From Pteria penguin (Eukaryota > Mollusca > Bivalvia > Pterioida > Pteriidae), in contig CM068590.1 in NCBI GenBank assembly GCA_035048485.1, forward strand, positions 9,041,329 to 9,105,328: a DNA stretch of 64,000 nucleotides. Direction: 5' to 3'. A program made the position numbers and the translations under genes. Position 1 is the stretch's first letter, and the number at the start of each line of letters is the position of its first letter. Under the pieces are notes generated by a model. It searched no databases, was not told the DNA's origin, and saw only the letters and a list, made by a program, of their open reading frames with translations. Shown here one piece after another: positions 34,196-45,449 of the stretch.

Positions 34196-34590
34196 CTAGC
34201 AAATTCAGACAATTGTGGTCCCACGCTTTCGGGGTTCTATCAGTAAGGGTGCAGTGGTCTGTGACATACTGTCATTGTTATGCATGTCTATATGTATTAG
34301 GGATTAGGGACACACAAGCCAAATATGAAGGCCCCACGTCTTAAGGTTACAAAATTACAATGAAGTAGGTCAAAGGTCCCAGTCAAGATCACATGATAAA
34401 AAAATGGTACCAACGGAAAGGTATTGCAATTAGGGACACATATGTCAAATATGAAGGCACTACGTCTTACGGTTAAAAAGTTATAATCAAGATTAAAGTT
34501 TTGTGACAGACGGACAAATGGACGGACAGACAGACAGACGAATGAGATTTAATGTCCCCACGCTTTCGTGAAAACGGGTAACAAAGATAA
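34196..34590 (+). mobile_element. Tandem-core element, copy 1 of a pair
   Basis: It begins AAATTCAGACAATTGTGGTC and GCTTTCGGGGTTCTATCAGT and carries two units with GGTCAAAGGTCCCAGTC and ACGGAAAGGTATTGCAATTA. It ends in GACGGACAGACAGACAGACG, GAGATTTAATGTCCCCACGC and TTTCGTGAAAACGGGTAAC. The same order occurs at 44985-45370, giving an independent copy and defining both boundaries approximately. Confidence 0.7.
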
Positions 34591-34699
34591 AAAAAAATCC
34601 CACTATAAGCGAACTTGATCTGTAACTGTGCTATATCTAGAGTGTTCCCATACAACCCTGTTTTCCTAAAATTAGCTAGAGTTATCTCCCTCATTGGAA

Positions 34700-34932
34700 T
34701 ACAACTCTCGGACTTTGTCCATCTCTGCTCATATAAAACTGCTTGATTTAATTTAAACTTATAAAATAATTGCATTGTGAATCTAAATATTTTACAGAAA
34801 ATTTTCAACTGATTGATAATACTTACTGATTAATCCAGACTGAAGTCACGAAACCTACCCTGATAAATAGTTAATTTCTCAGAAATTTAACGGAGTCTAC
34901 ATGGTAGTAAAGGGAAAAGTCCGAGAGTTGTA
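34700..34932. mobile_element. 233-bp element with 17-bp perfect terminal inverted repeats
   Basis: TACAACTCTCGGACTTT (34700-34716) and AAAGTCCGAGAGTTGTA (34916-34932) are exact inverted repeats. The interior has no ORF. The structure is that of a small non-autonomous DNA transposon. I could not identify a target-site duplication. Confidence 0.65.
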
Positions 34933-36281
34933 CCCCAACATGGCCGCTAATGCTAGTAGTGTGACATCACATGGACAGACTCTATATTGATAGAACTAGA
35001 CTATATGCAAATTGTTAAAATAAACATTTTTATAATCCGTTTCGAAGATTATAGTCTTTACCATGTAAAAACCATATTACTTCTCAATAAATGGCAAAGT
35101 TTTTAAAGTTAATTCTTAAAGAGCAAGTGTCCCTCTCCGATCGATATTTTACAGACAAGAAACCGCGAAAGACTGTATGGCCGGATTGCAAAAGCAAATT
35201 CGAAGAAAATGTCAAGGTCACAAGGTCAAACGTCATGGTGTCAATTGAAAGCACGAACTCGTCATAAAGAACGGATAGAAAAGGAAATTTTAAATGCGCA
35301 TTTTAATTGTCCATGTACGGAAAGCCCTGCACATTGGCGCATGCGCAAACTAACATAAACAAAGTAACGTAAAACAAAGAGAATTTTCCATCAAGAAAGC
35401 GAGGGAGAACGTGCAGCAAAACTATTCCGAAGCGAAGTGAATAAAAAATCCCATGTACATGGAATGGCAAAAGTAAAGATGTATATTGAAGACCATATGG
35501 ACATATGGAATTCCATAAATTAAAATCAAAACAAAGTTTAAAAAACACCACGTCGAGATAACAGGCATTCTATTGATACCGTATAGGTACAATGCAATGT
35601 AAAACGAAGCGCAATCGAACGAGTTAAACATGAGCATTTCTGTTTAATACATTTATACAAGTTATAAAGACACTGGCTCTTGGTTTTCATTCCATATTAA
35701 GGCCAGTTTGCATGAATAACGGTCCAAATTACAGACAACGGCGATAGAAAATTTGAGGGAAATTTTATATATTCGTCATTTATATTCATATCACGGCGAC
35801 GTTAATGAAGTCTATTCGAACGGTGATTTCTCTGGCACCATTTGAGTTTCAACTCCGAGACCTGTATAATTTATGTCTTTACTTATATCATCTCTCAATA
35901 TACAACAAGTCACCTTCAGAATTACTGGCATGTCTCATTTAACAAATGTTGGTAAAGACACGAGAAGAGTTCTAACCGCAATAATCAAGAACATATAATA
36001 AATATGCGGAAAATGTTGCAGCCAATAACACAAGATATGTATATACAGAAGGAGGACATATCCTATAGTATGGTTGTGCGTCCTTTTGAGTGCGTCCTTT
36101 TGAGTGTAATTATAAATTATCTATCTTCATTGCGATAAATCAGAAATACAGAAATTTTAAAGAAATGCCTTGCTGATGGCAACCCTGTAATTGTTTACAA
36201 AGAGAGACAACTTGTATATTTTCCATAGGAATGCAGTTGGCATTCGATTGCCAGACTTGCTACGGTATGTGAATTTATTGT
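34933..36281. other. Unique sequence, no supported gene
   Basis: Several minus-strand ORFs (up to 82 codons) lack motifs. Notable sites are TGGCGCATGCGCAAAC at about 35335-35350, resembling an NRF-1 site; an isolated GTCAAGGTCACAAGGTCAAA at about 35211-35230; and a direct 15-bp doublet GTGCGTCCTTTTGAGT at about 36075-36104. None is enough to call a promoter. Confidence 0.4.
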
Positions 36282-36367
36282 CTTATGACATATTTGTAAT
36301 TTGGGAAATTAAAACATGCATAAATGATTTATCCATGTTTTAATCTCCAAAATCACAAATGTCATAG
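36282..36367. repeat. Imperfect hairpin, ~35-nt arms
   Basis: The left arm (36282-36318) and right arm (36334-36367) are inverted copies with a few mismatches. The shared core is ATTAAAACATG / CATGTTTTAAT, with CTTATGACAT / ATGTCATAG at the outer ends. The loop is about 15 nt. It may be a miniature fold-back element. Confidence 0.6.
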
Positions 36368-37364
36368 GAAAATATGAATCAATATGCTTTTAGATATCGT
36401 AGTAGTTAAATTTCTTTTTACTTCCGTGCATTTGGCTAATACTGTATACCTATTTCGACAACATTTCATTTCGTCACGGTGGCGGATGCAATGCCCCGTA
36501 TCCCTGGGATCAAACGCAACATCTTGCAAATTTCCCACAAAATCTGTCCACAAGACTGAGTTCAGGGGAAAAATGATTGTTCAAAAGGCATCCCTGAATC
36601 GGCTACTGAGTCATACTATGATATTGATATGGGAGATCACCAATCAGTTCGAACCTGCTCATGTTTTGGCGCATTTCTGGAATCGAACCAAGATCGTCTG
36701 CATCACAGTCGAAGTACTTAGCAACTCACGAGTAATCAACGCACAGGGAATAATGTCTCACGTCCCCAAAGTGTAAAAACAACATTATTGGCCCATTCAG
36801 AGATGTTCATAAATCTATTTTAAAGCAGTAACTCACATAATTTGAAAAGACAAATCATTTATATAATCAATACAGTAAAAGAATACATAAATATAACTCA
36901 CCATTCTACTTTTGGGAATATTTCCGAATGCCATAATCTCATTTATTCTACTACACACACACTGAACACCTGAGCCTGAGTGAGCGCACAAAGACACGGG
37001 TAATTCGTGCTGGCGGGAAATATTACAGCCAATCAACGAACATAATTTGGATCAAGTGACCAGTGCCCATTAGTTGATCACGAGGGTAAAAACTATGGGA
37101 CTCGTTTCAAAACATCTTTTTAAACACTCACTAGTGGTGGATCCAGGCAGAAAGTGGGGAGGTGAGTCGCCACCCCTTCCGTTAAATGTGGACGTACAGT
37201 ACGCCTCTATACAACGGAAAATGATGAAGACAGCAGTTCAGAAAAATATAATGATGACGATGTATTTATTGGGATAGAGGACAAGGGTCGTCCTTATACT
37301 TCTGCCCACCTTCTATCCTTACCCTTGGTGCTGTAGGCTGTAACACCCGACGTCATACTTGATC
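36368..37364. other. Spacer with tRNA-like and MITE-like relics
   Basis: TGGAATCGAACCAAGATCG (about 36679) is the complement of a B-box-like motif and may be the decayed head of a minus-strand SINE. At 37134-37147 TAGTGGTGGATCCAGG resembles the end of the 'AGTGGCGGATCCAG' element seen at 47600-47752. The 130-codon plus ORF at 36384-36776 spans the tRNA-like relic, and I do not support it as a gene. Confidence 0.35.
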
Positions 37365-37450
37365 CCTGGGTGTTTAAGAGGTCAGCAGCCCTCTGCCTTA
37401 ATGTTGCGGTATAAATAAACTTAATGTAAGCGACGTAAAACTCAAACATG
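37365..37450 (+). mobile_element. SINE family B, 5'-truncated copy
   Basis: Only the body is present: GTGTTTAAGAGGTCAGCAGC, CCTCTGCCTTAATGTTGCGG and GTAAGCGACGTAAAACTC. The tRNA head is absent, as expected for incomplete reverse transcription. Confidence 0.6.
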
Positions 37451-37659
37451 CTACACTAAAACAATCGTGGATCCAGGATTTCACTCAACTCAGTTCAGAA
37501 AGCTGTCCCACTCAGCAACAAACCGATGAGCAAATTAATAAATATAATAATGATAATAATTTTTAACAACAGCAACGCCTAAATACGTCCGTCGCTTACT
37601 TTGGACGGGATCAATGTGAACGTATGGTTTTATTACCCCCAAAACATGGGTCTCTTTGG

Positions 37660-38310
37660 TAATACTTTTATGAAATATTGAAATCCAAAAAAAGGGATCC
37701 AAGTCCCATAACTCTGTAACGACAAAATGGAATATGCTCAAAACTACACTATTCTGTATAATTTTTATGTTACATAGCATCTCCATACCATCTTATCATA
37801 GTGAAAATAAAATCCAAGTTCCATAACTCCGTAACGACAAAACAGAATTTAATCAAAATCGAAAGGTCACTTCCTCTACCCTATTTAAGCATTCTGTATT
37901 AGTTTCATAAAAACAGCTGATATTCACTAAAGTTATTGCGTTCCATAGCATTTTACTATAGCAAAAATAAAATCCAAGTCCCATAACTCCGGAACGACTA
38001 CACGGAATTTGCTCAAAATCGACAGGCGGCTTCATCTACATTATTTAAGCATTCTGTATCAGTTTCATGGAAAACGACTGACGTTTACTTAAGTTATCGC
38101 GTTCCATAGCATATTTTCACAGTAAAAATAAAATCCAAGTCCCATAACTCCAGATGGACAAAACGGAATTTCTCAAAATCGAAAGGCGGCTTCCCCTACA
38201 TTATTTATGCATTATGTATGAGTTTCATGAAAAACAACTGACGTTTACTAAAGTTATTGCGTTCCATAGCTGACAGACGGACATCGTCTTTCGACGGGCG
38301 TATAAAAAAT
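37660..38310 (+). mobile_element. ~160-bp tandem-core element with the same 3' end as 33.6 kb
   Basis: About four units contain AAATCCAAGTCCCATAACTC, GACAAAACGGAATTTGCTCA, AATCGAAAGGCGGCTTCC and AGTTATTGCGTTCCATAGC; unit anchors are at about 37809, 37971 and 38131. The last unit is followed by TGACAGACGGACATCG, a hairpin CGTCTTTCGACG, and GGGCGTATAAAAAATG. The core differs from that of 33030-33632 but the last ~15 bp are the same. Confidence 0.75.
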
Positions 38311-39357
38311 GTTTCCACTAATTTTCGGTCACCTGGCCTTTATTTAGTGGTTTTCCGGAAAAAAGAAATCTCTGTACGATGAACGCTTGAAGTAACAGCA
38401 ATGTACAAATCTGCGTATTTTCTGAAAAAAGGCGGGGGTTAACTTCCATTATTTTGGCTGGAATCGCTAGTACCCTACCCATTCATATATCGGACAAAGT
38501 GTAAATCCATTCCTATTCATATATATGTATACTTGAATCAAATCTATAGATTCTAATTTGTGCTCTCAAAACCACCAAAATTTGCGAAATATCTTATATT
38601 TAGGTTGGCCAAGACTAAACTATACTTCCCTGGGTTGGCTACACATAGTTATTTGATATACCCGTTTTACTGCTTTTTTTTCATTTAATTACTATCTATT
38701 GTTAAATATTTTCAGTTTGATCCATTCATCATCTATTGGATTGCCTTAAATCTGTAAACCCAATGTTCGCTAGTACAGTGCATATTATAGTTAAATTTAT
38801 TGTAAATTGTTTTGGTTATATATATAAAGCCTAAAACATAGAAAGGACCCTTGCAAATGTTGTGGTCAAATTCAAATTATGGCTGTCTAAAACGCGATGT
38901 TTGTAAACAGAATGTTTACAGCCAAATGATCACGTGATCTAATTCGGGAGCCGCTTCATGGAGGGCGAGGTAAATAAACTTGACGGGTAACTTTAAAAAT
39001 CTGCATTCAAAAATTAGTATTTACTGAAATTGTTTTCTTTTGGAGTCTTCCTTCAACGTATTTGTTTAGATTAAACTGCGCATGCGTGAAATCAGGTTAT
39101 GGTTGTATTTATGGAATACCCTCTTTATTTACGAAGTATTTTCTTTTTATTTTGATATCTCCGAGGGTTTAAAGCAACAAAAATGTTATTAACGCAAAGT
39201 TAATAACTTCAGCCATACGAGAAAAATACAGTTTTTGTTTTACATGCCCTAATTTTTTTAAAATTATACCGAATTATAGTGTATACAACTTTTAAAAGTA
39301 TACTCTATTCAGTCGCTCGTTTGTATATACTTTTATATACCTTAATTTAGGAAGTTG
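38311..39357. other. AT-rich spacer
   Basis: No gene is supported. It contains the 12-bp palindrome GATCACGTGATC at about 38928-38939 and TGCGCATGCG at about 39077-39086. These E-box-like and NRF-1-like sites are noted only. Confidence 0.4.
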
Positions 39358-39525
39358 CCCCCCCCCCTTTCCGGTATCTGAAAACAACTAGATATAGGTC
39401 AGTGACCAAAAATTCGTGGCAACAGTGTTTTGATATTATGTATAATAACCGATTCCCTTATGAGCGATTCTAAGGAGTGAATGATAAGTATATTCATAAA
39501 TAAAGAAATGAATAAAAACAATAAA

Positions 39526-39526
39526 A

Positions 39527-39589
<63 letters not shown>

Positions 39590-39590
39590 A
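39526..39590. repeat. (TAAA)n microsatellite
   Basis: About 16 tetranucleotide repeats, giving the 'FIYL' periodic minus-strand ORF nearby. Confidence 0.95.
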
Positions 39591-40145
39591 GGGATGTGTC
39601 CCCAAAAATTAAACATCGATTATAATGGTTTAATTACAGTTTGATTTAGATGGGATATATGAACTTCTATATAATTAATATTGGGCCACTTGGGACAGAA
39701 AATGTCGCCACTGCCAAGCATTAGTTACGGAAAACGTCACAGGTGGATCTAAAAATTTTCTAGGGGTCATATAATGTTACGGGGTGTTATTCCAAATGAA
39801 TGAGAATTCCGTGAAAATTACTGTGCATTTATTTTTTCTTGCATGATCACTCCGAAATATAATTTGTACAACACTACTAACACATAAACACGAAATTAGA
39901 TATTCTCAATGGGCAGCTCGGACATATTGTATAAACAAAATATATTTCACAAAATACTGTTTTATAAACAATATCACAAATTATGTACATACAAGAAAAT
40001 GAAATACGTTTATGTACCTGTGTGTGGCAAAAATTGAATGGCCTTTCTATGCAAGTTCAGTTCTCAATGGATTCTAATAAAAAAAAATAATGCCTATCAA
40101 ACACTGTATGTCAAATATGAAGAGCTAAGATTAAAAATGAAATCT
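39591..40145. other. Spacer, nothing recognised
   Basis: AT-rich and without an ORF over 60 codons, until the target-site duplication of the next SINE. Confidence 0.4.
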
Positions 40146-40156
40146 TCCATTCTGAT

Positions 40157-40426
40157 AAAAGTCGGTGTGGCCTAGTGGTGTCGCGCTCGTCTCCTGATCG
40201 GTAGGCCGGGGTTCGAGTCCCGCTCTGGTCATGCCGGTGTCCTGTCTTTCGGATGAGACGCTAAAAACCGAGGCCCCGTATCGTGGTATGCATGGCACCT
40301 TAAAGATCCCTCACTGCTTCGGGTGGGTCCGTTACAAAAGTCAAAATTTGTATGCCCCGCATCAGACAGATGCCGTCACCATATGCGTGAAATGTTCGTG
40401 GTGTGACGTTAAACAAAATCAATTAA
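40157..40426 (+). mobile_element. SINE family A, copy with perfect 11-bp target-site duplication
   Basis: The head carries TGGCCTAGTGGTGTCGCGCT and GGGGTTCGAGTCCCGC. The body has TTTCGGATGAGACGCTAAAA, AAAGATCCCTCACTGCTTCG and AGATGCCGTCACCATATGCG, and the end is GTGTGACGTTAAACAAAATC with a short AATC-type tail. It is flanked by TCCATTCTGAT at 40146-40156 and 40427-40437. Confidence 0.92.
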
Positions 40427-40437
40427 TCCATTCTGAT

Positions 40438-40780
40438 GAAATATCAAAATGCAACAATACGAGATTAACAAAAATTACAGTTAGTAAAATTCAACTTACA
40501 TTCAAAGCAGCCTTTGGGTGTGGTTGAAATAGCAAGTTTCTCAGAAGAAAAGACAGAATAGTGAGAAAACAAGAGGTTTTATAGTAAACGCTCATAAAGG
40601 ATTATGGGTATAAAATTCTGAAATGCTTGCAAAGAGTTATCTCTCTTTGCCAAAAGTGCAGTAAACATACAAAAATGATGCAAGTATCGAAGTCACAACT
40701 GTATTGTAAAGAAATTCAACTGCCAAAAAGAAACAAACCAAAACATGTATACAGAAACTGTTCCCGTTATAATTATTTTT
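40438..40780. other. Spacer, no supported gene
   Basis: Minus-strand ORF 40637-40909 has no motif and overlaps the next repeat. Nothing else is recognised. Confidence 0.35.
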
Positions 40781-41185
40781 AAGGGAGTATCGCCCCTTAT
40801 GGTAAAGCTTTCCCAAGGATTTTTTTTTTCGAAAATCGGGTTTAGTGCAATTCCGGTTATACATTTGGATCTGCAAATATGTAATAAACACTTTTATTTT
40901 ACGCATCATGATCCCTTACTGGTATCTTTTTACAATAAGGTTGGATCTATGTTTACTCGTGTCAAACACTCCGATGGTTACAGCAAGGTCCGGATCTATC
41001 GAACACTCCGTCAGTCACAGTTATATCAGGATCGATCTATACTTATACTCATATCGAACACTCCGATGGTTATATACCGGTAGCAAGGTCGGGACTCATG
41101 CTAACTCATATATAACACTAATATGTTTCAGTAAGGTCAGGGTCTATGTTTACTTATTACTTCAAAACTAGGGGGCGATTTTTCC
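40781..41185 (+). repeat. Repeat with ~60-bp internal units and short inverted ends
   Basis: Internal phrases TCGAACACTCCGATGGTTA and CAGCAAGGTCCGGATCTAT recur three to four times between 40930 and 41150. The ends carry 'TATCGCCCCTTA' (about 40789) and the inverted 'AGGGGGCGATTTT' (about 41170), suggesting a small transposon with a tandem interior. Confidence 0.5.
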
Positions 41186-41695
41186 TAGATCTAGTAAGAT
41201 ACTTTTATCACATTCTGATTCAAACCAAATTTGGATAAGTGGTAGTGACTGACCATTGACTTATCTACCATGAACTATTTAAAAAATCTCCCTCTTTGGC
41301 AAAATAATCACAAATTCAACTTCCGTTATATTTCAAAGCCAGCTAACACGTTAAACGAGGAGGATACAGAGGGAGGGAGGTAAAGCATACAGTAGAATTT
41401 ACGACAGAAAATACGTGAGCTGGGTGTTTACATGAAGTTACAACTCCGACATTAAATACTCGCAATTACGATTAATTTGATACTTCAGTTAATCTGATTA
41501 ACTTTTCGCCTAAATACGCTATTCACTGATGTTTTTGTCAAATGTCAAATATTTATTGGTGTCAGAACCAAATGTATGCTGAATGAAAGAGAAATGAAAT
41601 TCCATTAAAGTCCATACTAGTTTGTATTTATATTTTGTCCCTATGTGAACAAAAGCAATTGATATACCTCCATTCAATGACTTCAGATTTGATGT
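41186..41695. other. Spacer, nothing recognised
   Basis: AT-rich sequence with GAGGGAGGGAGG at about 41368-41380. No exon-like ORF. Confidence 0.4.
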
Positions 41696-41706
41696 TATTG
41701 TTCAGG

Positions 41707-41875
41707 TTGGTTGGTTGATTGGTGTTTTACGTCGCTTTCAACTATATTTTAGTTATATCGCGACATGGAAGCAGGAGGTTACCAACCTCTTAAACATAGT
41801 TGCGCAACCCCGGAATCGAACCCGGATCGTCGGCACCGCAATCCAAGCGCTTAACCACTACACCACGCCTGCCCC
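41707..41875 (-). mobile_element. SINE family B, minus-strand copy with perfect 11-bp target-site duplication
   Basis: It starts with the tail complement TTGGTTGGTTGATTGGTG and TTTTACGTCGCTTTCAACTA, passes through ATCGCGACATGGAAGCAGGA, and ends with the B-box and A-box complements (GGAATCGAACCCGGATCG; AGCGCTTAACCACTACACCA). It is flanked by TATTGTTCAGG at 41696-41706 and 41876-41886. Confidence 0.93.
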
Positions 41876-42287
41876 TATTGTTCAGGAAAATGTAGCTTTA
41901 ATTCATACATACACATAAAAGAATGCAGGTGCAACATTTGTTGACATGAACTTCAAAATTATACATGTATACAGCTGTAGGACTGAAACGATTAATTGCG
42001 ATTTCGATTTGATTTGATGTTTTCTTTTGCATACATTTATCTGAATTTTGATTCGATATGGCTATAAGAACGACTTGCAAAACAGTTCATTTTAGAAATC
42101 TCTACTGTACTGTTTTAGTTCTCTTCTTTATTTCTTTTTCTTTTTTTATACATCTAAATGAAGCCAAAAGAACAAAGAGAAAAACAATCTCTCAGAATCT
42201 AAATGGAGCATTCAAAACTTACATGGAATAATCTTATTGTAACCTTTCTCTATTCGTCTATTAATGCAATTCCTGTCACACAAGTTA

Positions 42288-43228
42288 TCTTAACGCATGA
42301 ACGAGTTACAAGTAAGTATCTAACCAACAGACATATGATCAAGGAAGTGATTTACTAGCATCCGCATGAACAAGTTACAAGCTAAGATCTAATGACCAAA
42401 GATATGATCAAGGAAGTGATTTACTAGCATCCGTATGAACAAGTAACAAGTTAGGATCTAATGACCAGACATATGACAAAGGAAGTGATTTACTAGCATC
42501 CGTAAGAACAAGTAACAAGTTAGCATCTAATGACCAGACAATTATGACCAAGGAAGTGATTTACTAGCATCTGCATGAACAAGTTACAAGTTAGGATCTA
42601 ATGACCACACATATGATCAAGGAAGTGATTTACTAGCATCCGTAAGAACAAGTAACAAGTTAGCATCTAATGACCAGACAATTATGACCAAGGAAGTGAT
42701 TTACTAGCATCCGCATGAACAAGTTACAAGCTAAGATCTAATGACCAAAGATATGATCAAGGAAGTGATTTACTAGCATCCGTATGAACAAGTTAGCATC
42801 TAATGACCAGACAATTATGACCAAGGAAGTGATTTACTAGCATCTGCATGAACAAGTTACAAGTTAGGATCTAATGACCAAACAATTATGACCAAGGAAG
42901 TGATTTACTAGCATCTGCATGAACAAGTTACAAGTTAGGATCTAATGACCAGACAATTATGACCAAGGAAGTGATTTACTAGCATCTGCATGAACCAGTT
43001 ACAAGTTAGCATCTAATGACCAGACAATTATGACCAAGGAAGTGATTTACCAGCATCTGCATGAACAAGTTACAAGTTAGGATCTAATGACCAGACAATT
43101 ATGACCAAGGAAGTGATTTACTAGCATCTGCATGAACAAGTTACAAGTTATGATCTAATGACCAGATATATGACCAAGGAAGTGATTTACTAGCAATATC
43201 TGTATGAACAAGTTACAAGTTAGGATCC
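42288..43228. repeat. ~71-bp tandem array, about 13 copies
   Basis: Units contain GCATGAACAAGTTACAAGTT, GGATCTAATGACCAGACA, ATTATGACCAAGGAAGTG and GATTTACTAGCATC. Variants ACATATGATCAAGG against ACAATTATGACCAAGG alternate, and the left half mixes both while the right half is nearly uniform. One unit near 42790 lacks about 10 bp. Confidence 0.95.
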
Positions 43229-43767
43229 CTTAAATGCGCAGTACATGTAACATAATGTATGTACCTAGACCCCCTAATTACAGTTTTCTATGATTTTAAG
43301 GGGTATAGACCCTTTCGTAATAACTGAAAGACTGACGTCTTGGGGCAACGCATGATCACTGTTCCCGCAAAATGACGTAAGAAACAATCAATATCTGATT
43401 ATGGCGTAAAAATTGTACGCGAAAGGTAACTATCCTCCCTAAAAACTTTAGTCCTGTTAACATGAAAGGGTCTATTACATCGTATCGAAAGTCCTCGTAT
43501 CACTACTGCTGTATTGGTCACAAAACGTATCATATCGTGAAGGGGTGGAGAATAGGTGTATCGCTTCAGGTCTATATAGTTGAATTAAAAAAAAATAATT
43601 TTTTAATAATGATATCAAAGGAAAACAAAGGAAAAAAAAAATACCGGCTTGCCAAGTCAAGTAGAAAGGTTAGACATGGGTGTGAGGAAACACAAAATCT
43701 TTTAAATGTGGCCTAACGAAACACAGTTTTAGTGTTCATGCTATTTTGAAATATGTATTAAGGGTCA

Positions 43768-43768
<1 letters not shown>
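43229..43768. other. Spacer with short AT/A-rich runs
   Basis: It contains CTATGATTTTAAGGGGTATA and A-runs at 43588-43596 and 43632-43641. No gene is supported. Confidence 0.35.
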
Positions 43769-43803
<35 letters not shown>

Positions 43804-43841
43804 TGTCAGTGTGAATGTGTGTGTGTGTGGGGGGGGGGGTG
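43769..43841. repeat. (GT)n microsatellite ending in G11
   Basis: GT dinucleotides at 43770-43801 and 43818-43828, then 11 consecutive G (43829-43839). Confidence 0.9.
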
Positions 43842-43871
43842 AGTTTGTGTCAGTGTGGTTTTTTTTCTAAA

Positions 43872-44250
43872 TTCAACAGAACTTTGTTACAACCAGAGAC
43901 CCATGAGCTACAAAACTCACCCAAGTCTGATTACAACAGAACTTTGTTACAAGAAACCCATATTGGGCCACACCACTCACCCGAACCTGATAACAATGCA
44001 GCTTTGCTACAACGAGAGACCCATAGGCCACATCACTCACCCAAGCCTGATTACAACAGAACTTTGTTACAACAAGAGGCCCATGAGCTACACCACTCAG
44101 TCTCACCCTAGACTGATTACAGTAGAGCATTGTTACAACAAGAGACCCATGGGCCACACCACTCACCCGAGCCAGATTACAAGAGAAATTTGTTACAAAA
44201 CGAGGCCCATGGACCACACCACTCACCAGAGCCTGATTACAGCAAAAATG
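43872..44250. repeat. ~60-bp tandem array, six to seven copies
   Basis: Units contain CAGAACTTTGTTACAA, GAGACCCATGAGCTACA and CCACTCACCCAAGCCTGATT, anchored at about 43880, 43940, 44000, 44060, 44128 and 44188. The 60-bp length keeps frames open on both strands and yields 20-residue periodic peptides (ETH.PHHSPEPDYNRTLLQ type). These lack an independent signal of coding. Confidence 0.93.
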
Positions 44251-44980
44251 TTATTAACTACTGTATGTGTAGTTACTTCCCACTACTACAAAGTTTTAAT
44301 GAAACTAGCTGATGGCCAAAGTTGTAGTAGAACACATTTCAACAATATTTTTTCTCTCAAATTTTGCATAATAGCTTATATTTTTTATCAATGTGTAAAA
44401 GATGTACTGTATGATAAACACTTCTTTCAATGAACTGCTAATTCAGATTTACACAGACCATGCATGTGGATCTGTCAAAAGACAAATTTAAAATGGTGAA
44501 CAAGCTTTTTGATTTTATATCTTAACTATATTCCCTTAAAGGAGAGCGCATTTTGTATTCAAATAAACTAGACAAATTTATGGCAGGATTTTCAAAACTC
44601 AACTTCACATCTTCTAGTTTTAATTCCCATTTATTTTCCCTTAGTAAAAGACATGGACCTTATTTATTATATATATAACAAAAATGAATAACTTTAAAAA
44701 TTTAACTAAAAGTGAAATCTGTAATCTCCTTAAACTTTTTTTATTTAAATTAAGGGTAAATTTTATTAATGGGGCTCAGGAGATTTTAACCTAAATCCTC
44801 TCTTCCTAAGGCTGGTTTGTGCCGACATTGTATGATATTGGCCCAGTAGTTCTAAAGGTGAAGATTTAAAAACATAAATTAATTGATGTTATACATGTAT
44901 CCATTTTATCACACCTGAGCCAAAAGTTTTAATTTCTTTTCATATCAGAAAGAGTCAAACAGACTTTTAAACATTAACAA
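44251..44980. other. AT-rich spacer, possibly upstream part of a decayed LINE
   Basis: No ORF. It lies upstream of the tandem-core element at 44985 and the LINE remnant at 45450. I cannot align it to a LINE domain. Confidence 0.3.
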
Positions 44981-44984
44981 GCAA

Positions 44985-45370
44985 ATTCAGAGAATTGTGG
45001 TACCCCGCTTTTGGGGTTCTATCAGTAAGGGTGCAGTGATCTTACATATTGTCATGGTTATATGCATGTCTACATGTATCTAGGTGGAACCTTGTGAAGT
45101 TTGATATTATACTTGATTCTAACATGATTTAGAATCAAAGGTCACAGTCAAGGTCAAAAGTCACGGGCAAGGTCAAATGATTAAAACTTTTGGTATCAAC
45201 AGAAAGGTATTGCAATTACTGACACACATGCTAAATATGCCTACGTGTTAGGGCTAAAAAGTTATGACCAAGGTCAAAGTTTTTATTACAGACGGACATA
45301 CTGACAGACAGACGGACAGACAGATGAATGAGATTTAATGTCTCTACGCTTTTGCAAAAAAGTGGACGGA
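44985..45370 (+). mobile_element. Tandem-core element, copy 2 of a pair
   Basis: It matches 34196-34590: AAATTCAGAGAATTGTGGTA, GCTTTTGGGGTTCTATCAGT, AGAAAGGTATTGCAATTACT, GACGGACAGACAGATGAATG and GAGATTTAATGTCTCTACGC. It carries more AAGGTCA motifs than its partner (AAAGGTCACAGTCAAGGTCA at about 45136). Confidence 0.7.
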
Positions 45371-45449
45371 CAATTAAGATTATAACACTTTAAGACAATT
45401 TGAGCTCACCTTATAGCTTAAACCCCAATCCCAAAAGTGCATTTTAAAA

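Noticed and set aside
34473..34808. 111-codon minus ORF ending SVCLSVHLSVC
   Set aside because: The C-terminal part is the GACA microsatellite of a tandem-core element in reverse; the rest spans an inverted-repeat element.
36384..36776. 130-codon plus ORF
   Set aside because: It crosses a tRNA-like relic, has no recognisable domain and reads through AT-rich sequence. Without a homologue it cannot be supported.
43815..44433. 192-codon and 98-codon ORFs with 20-residue repeats
   Set aside because: The 60-bp tandem unit keeps frames open on both strands (117 codons on the minus strand too), so openness is not evidence of coding.
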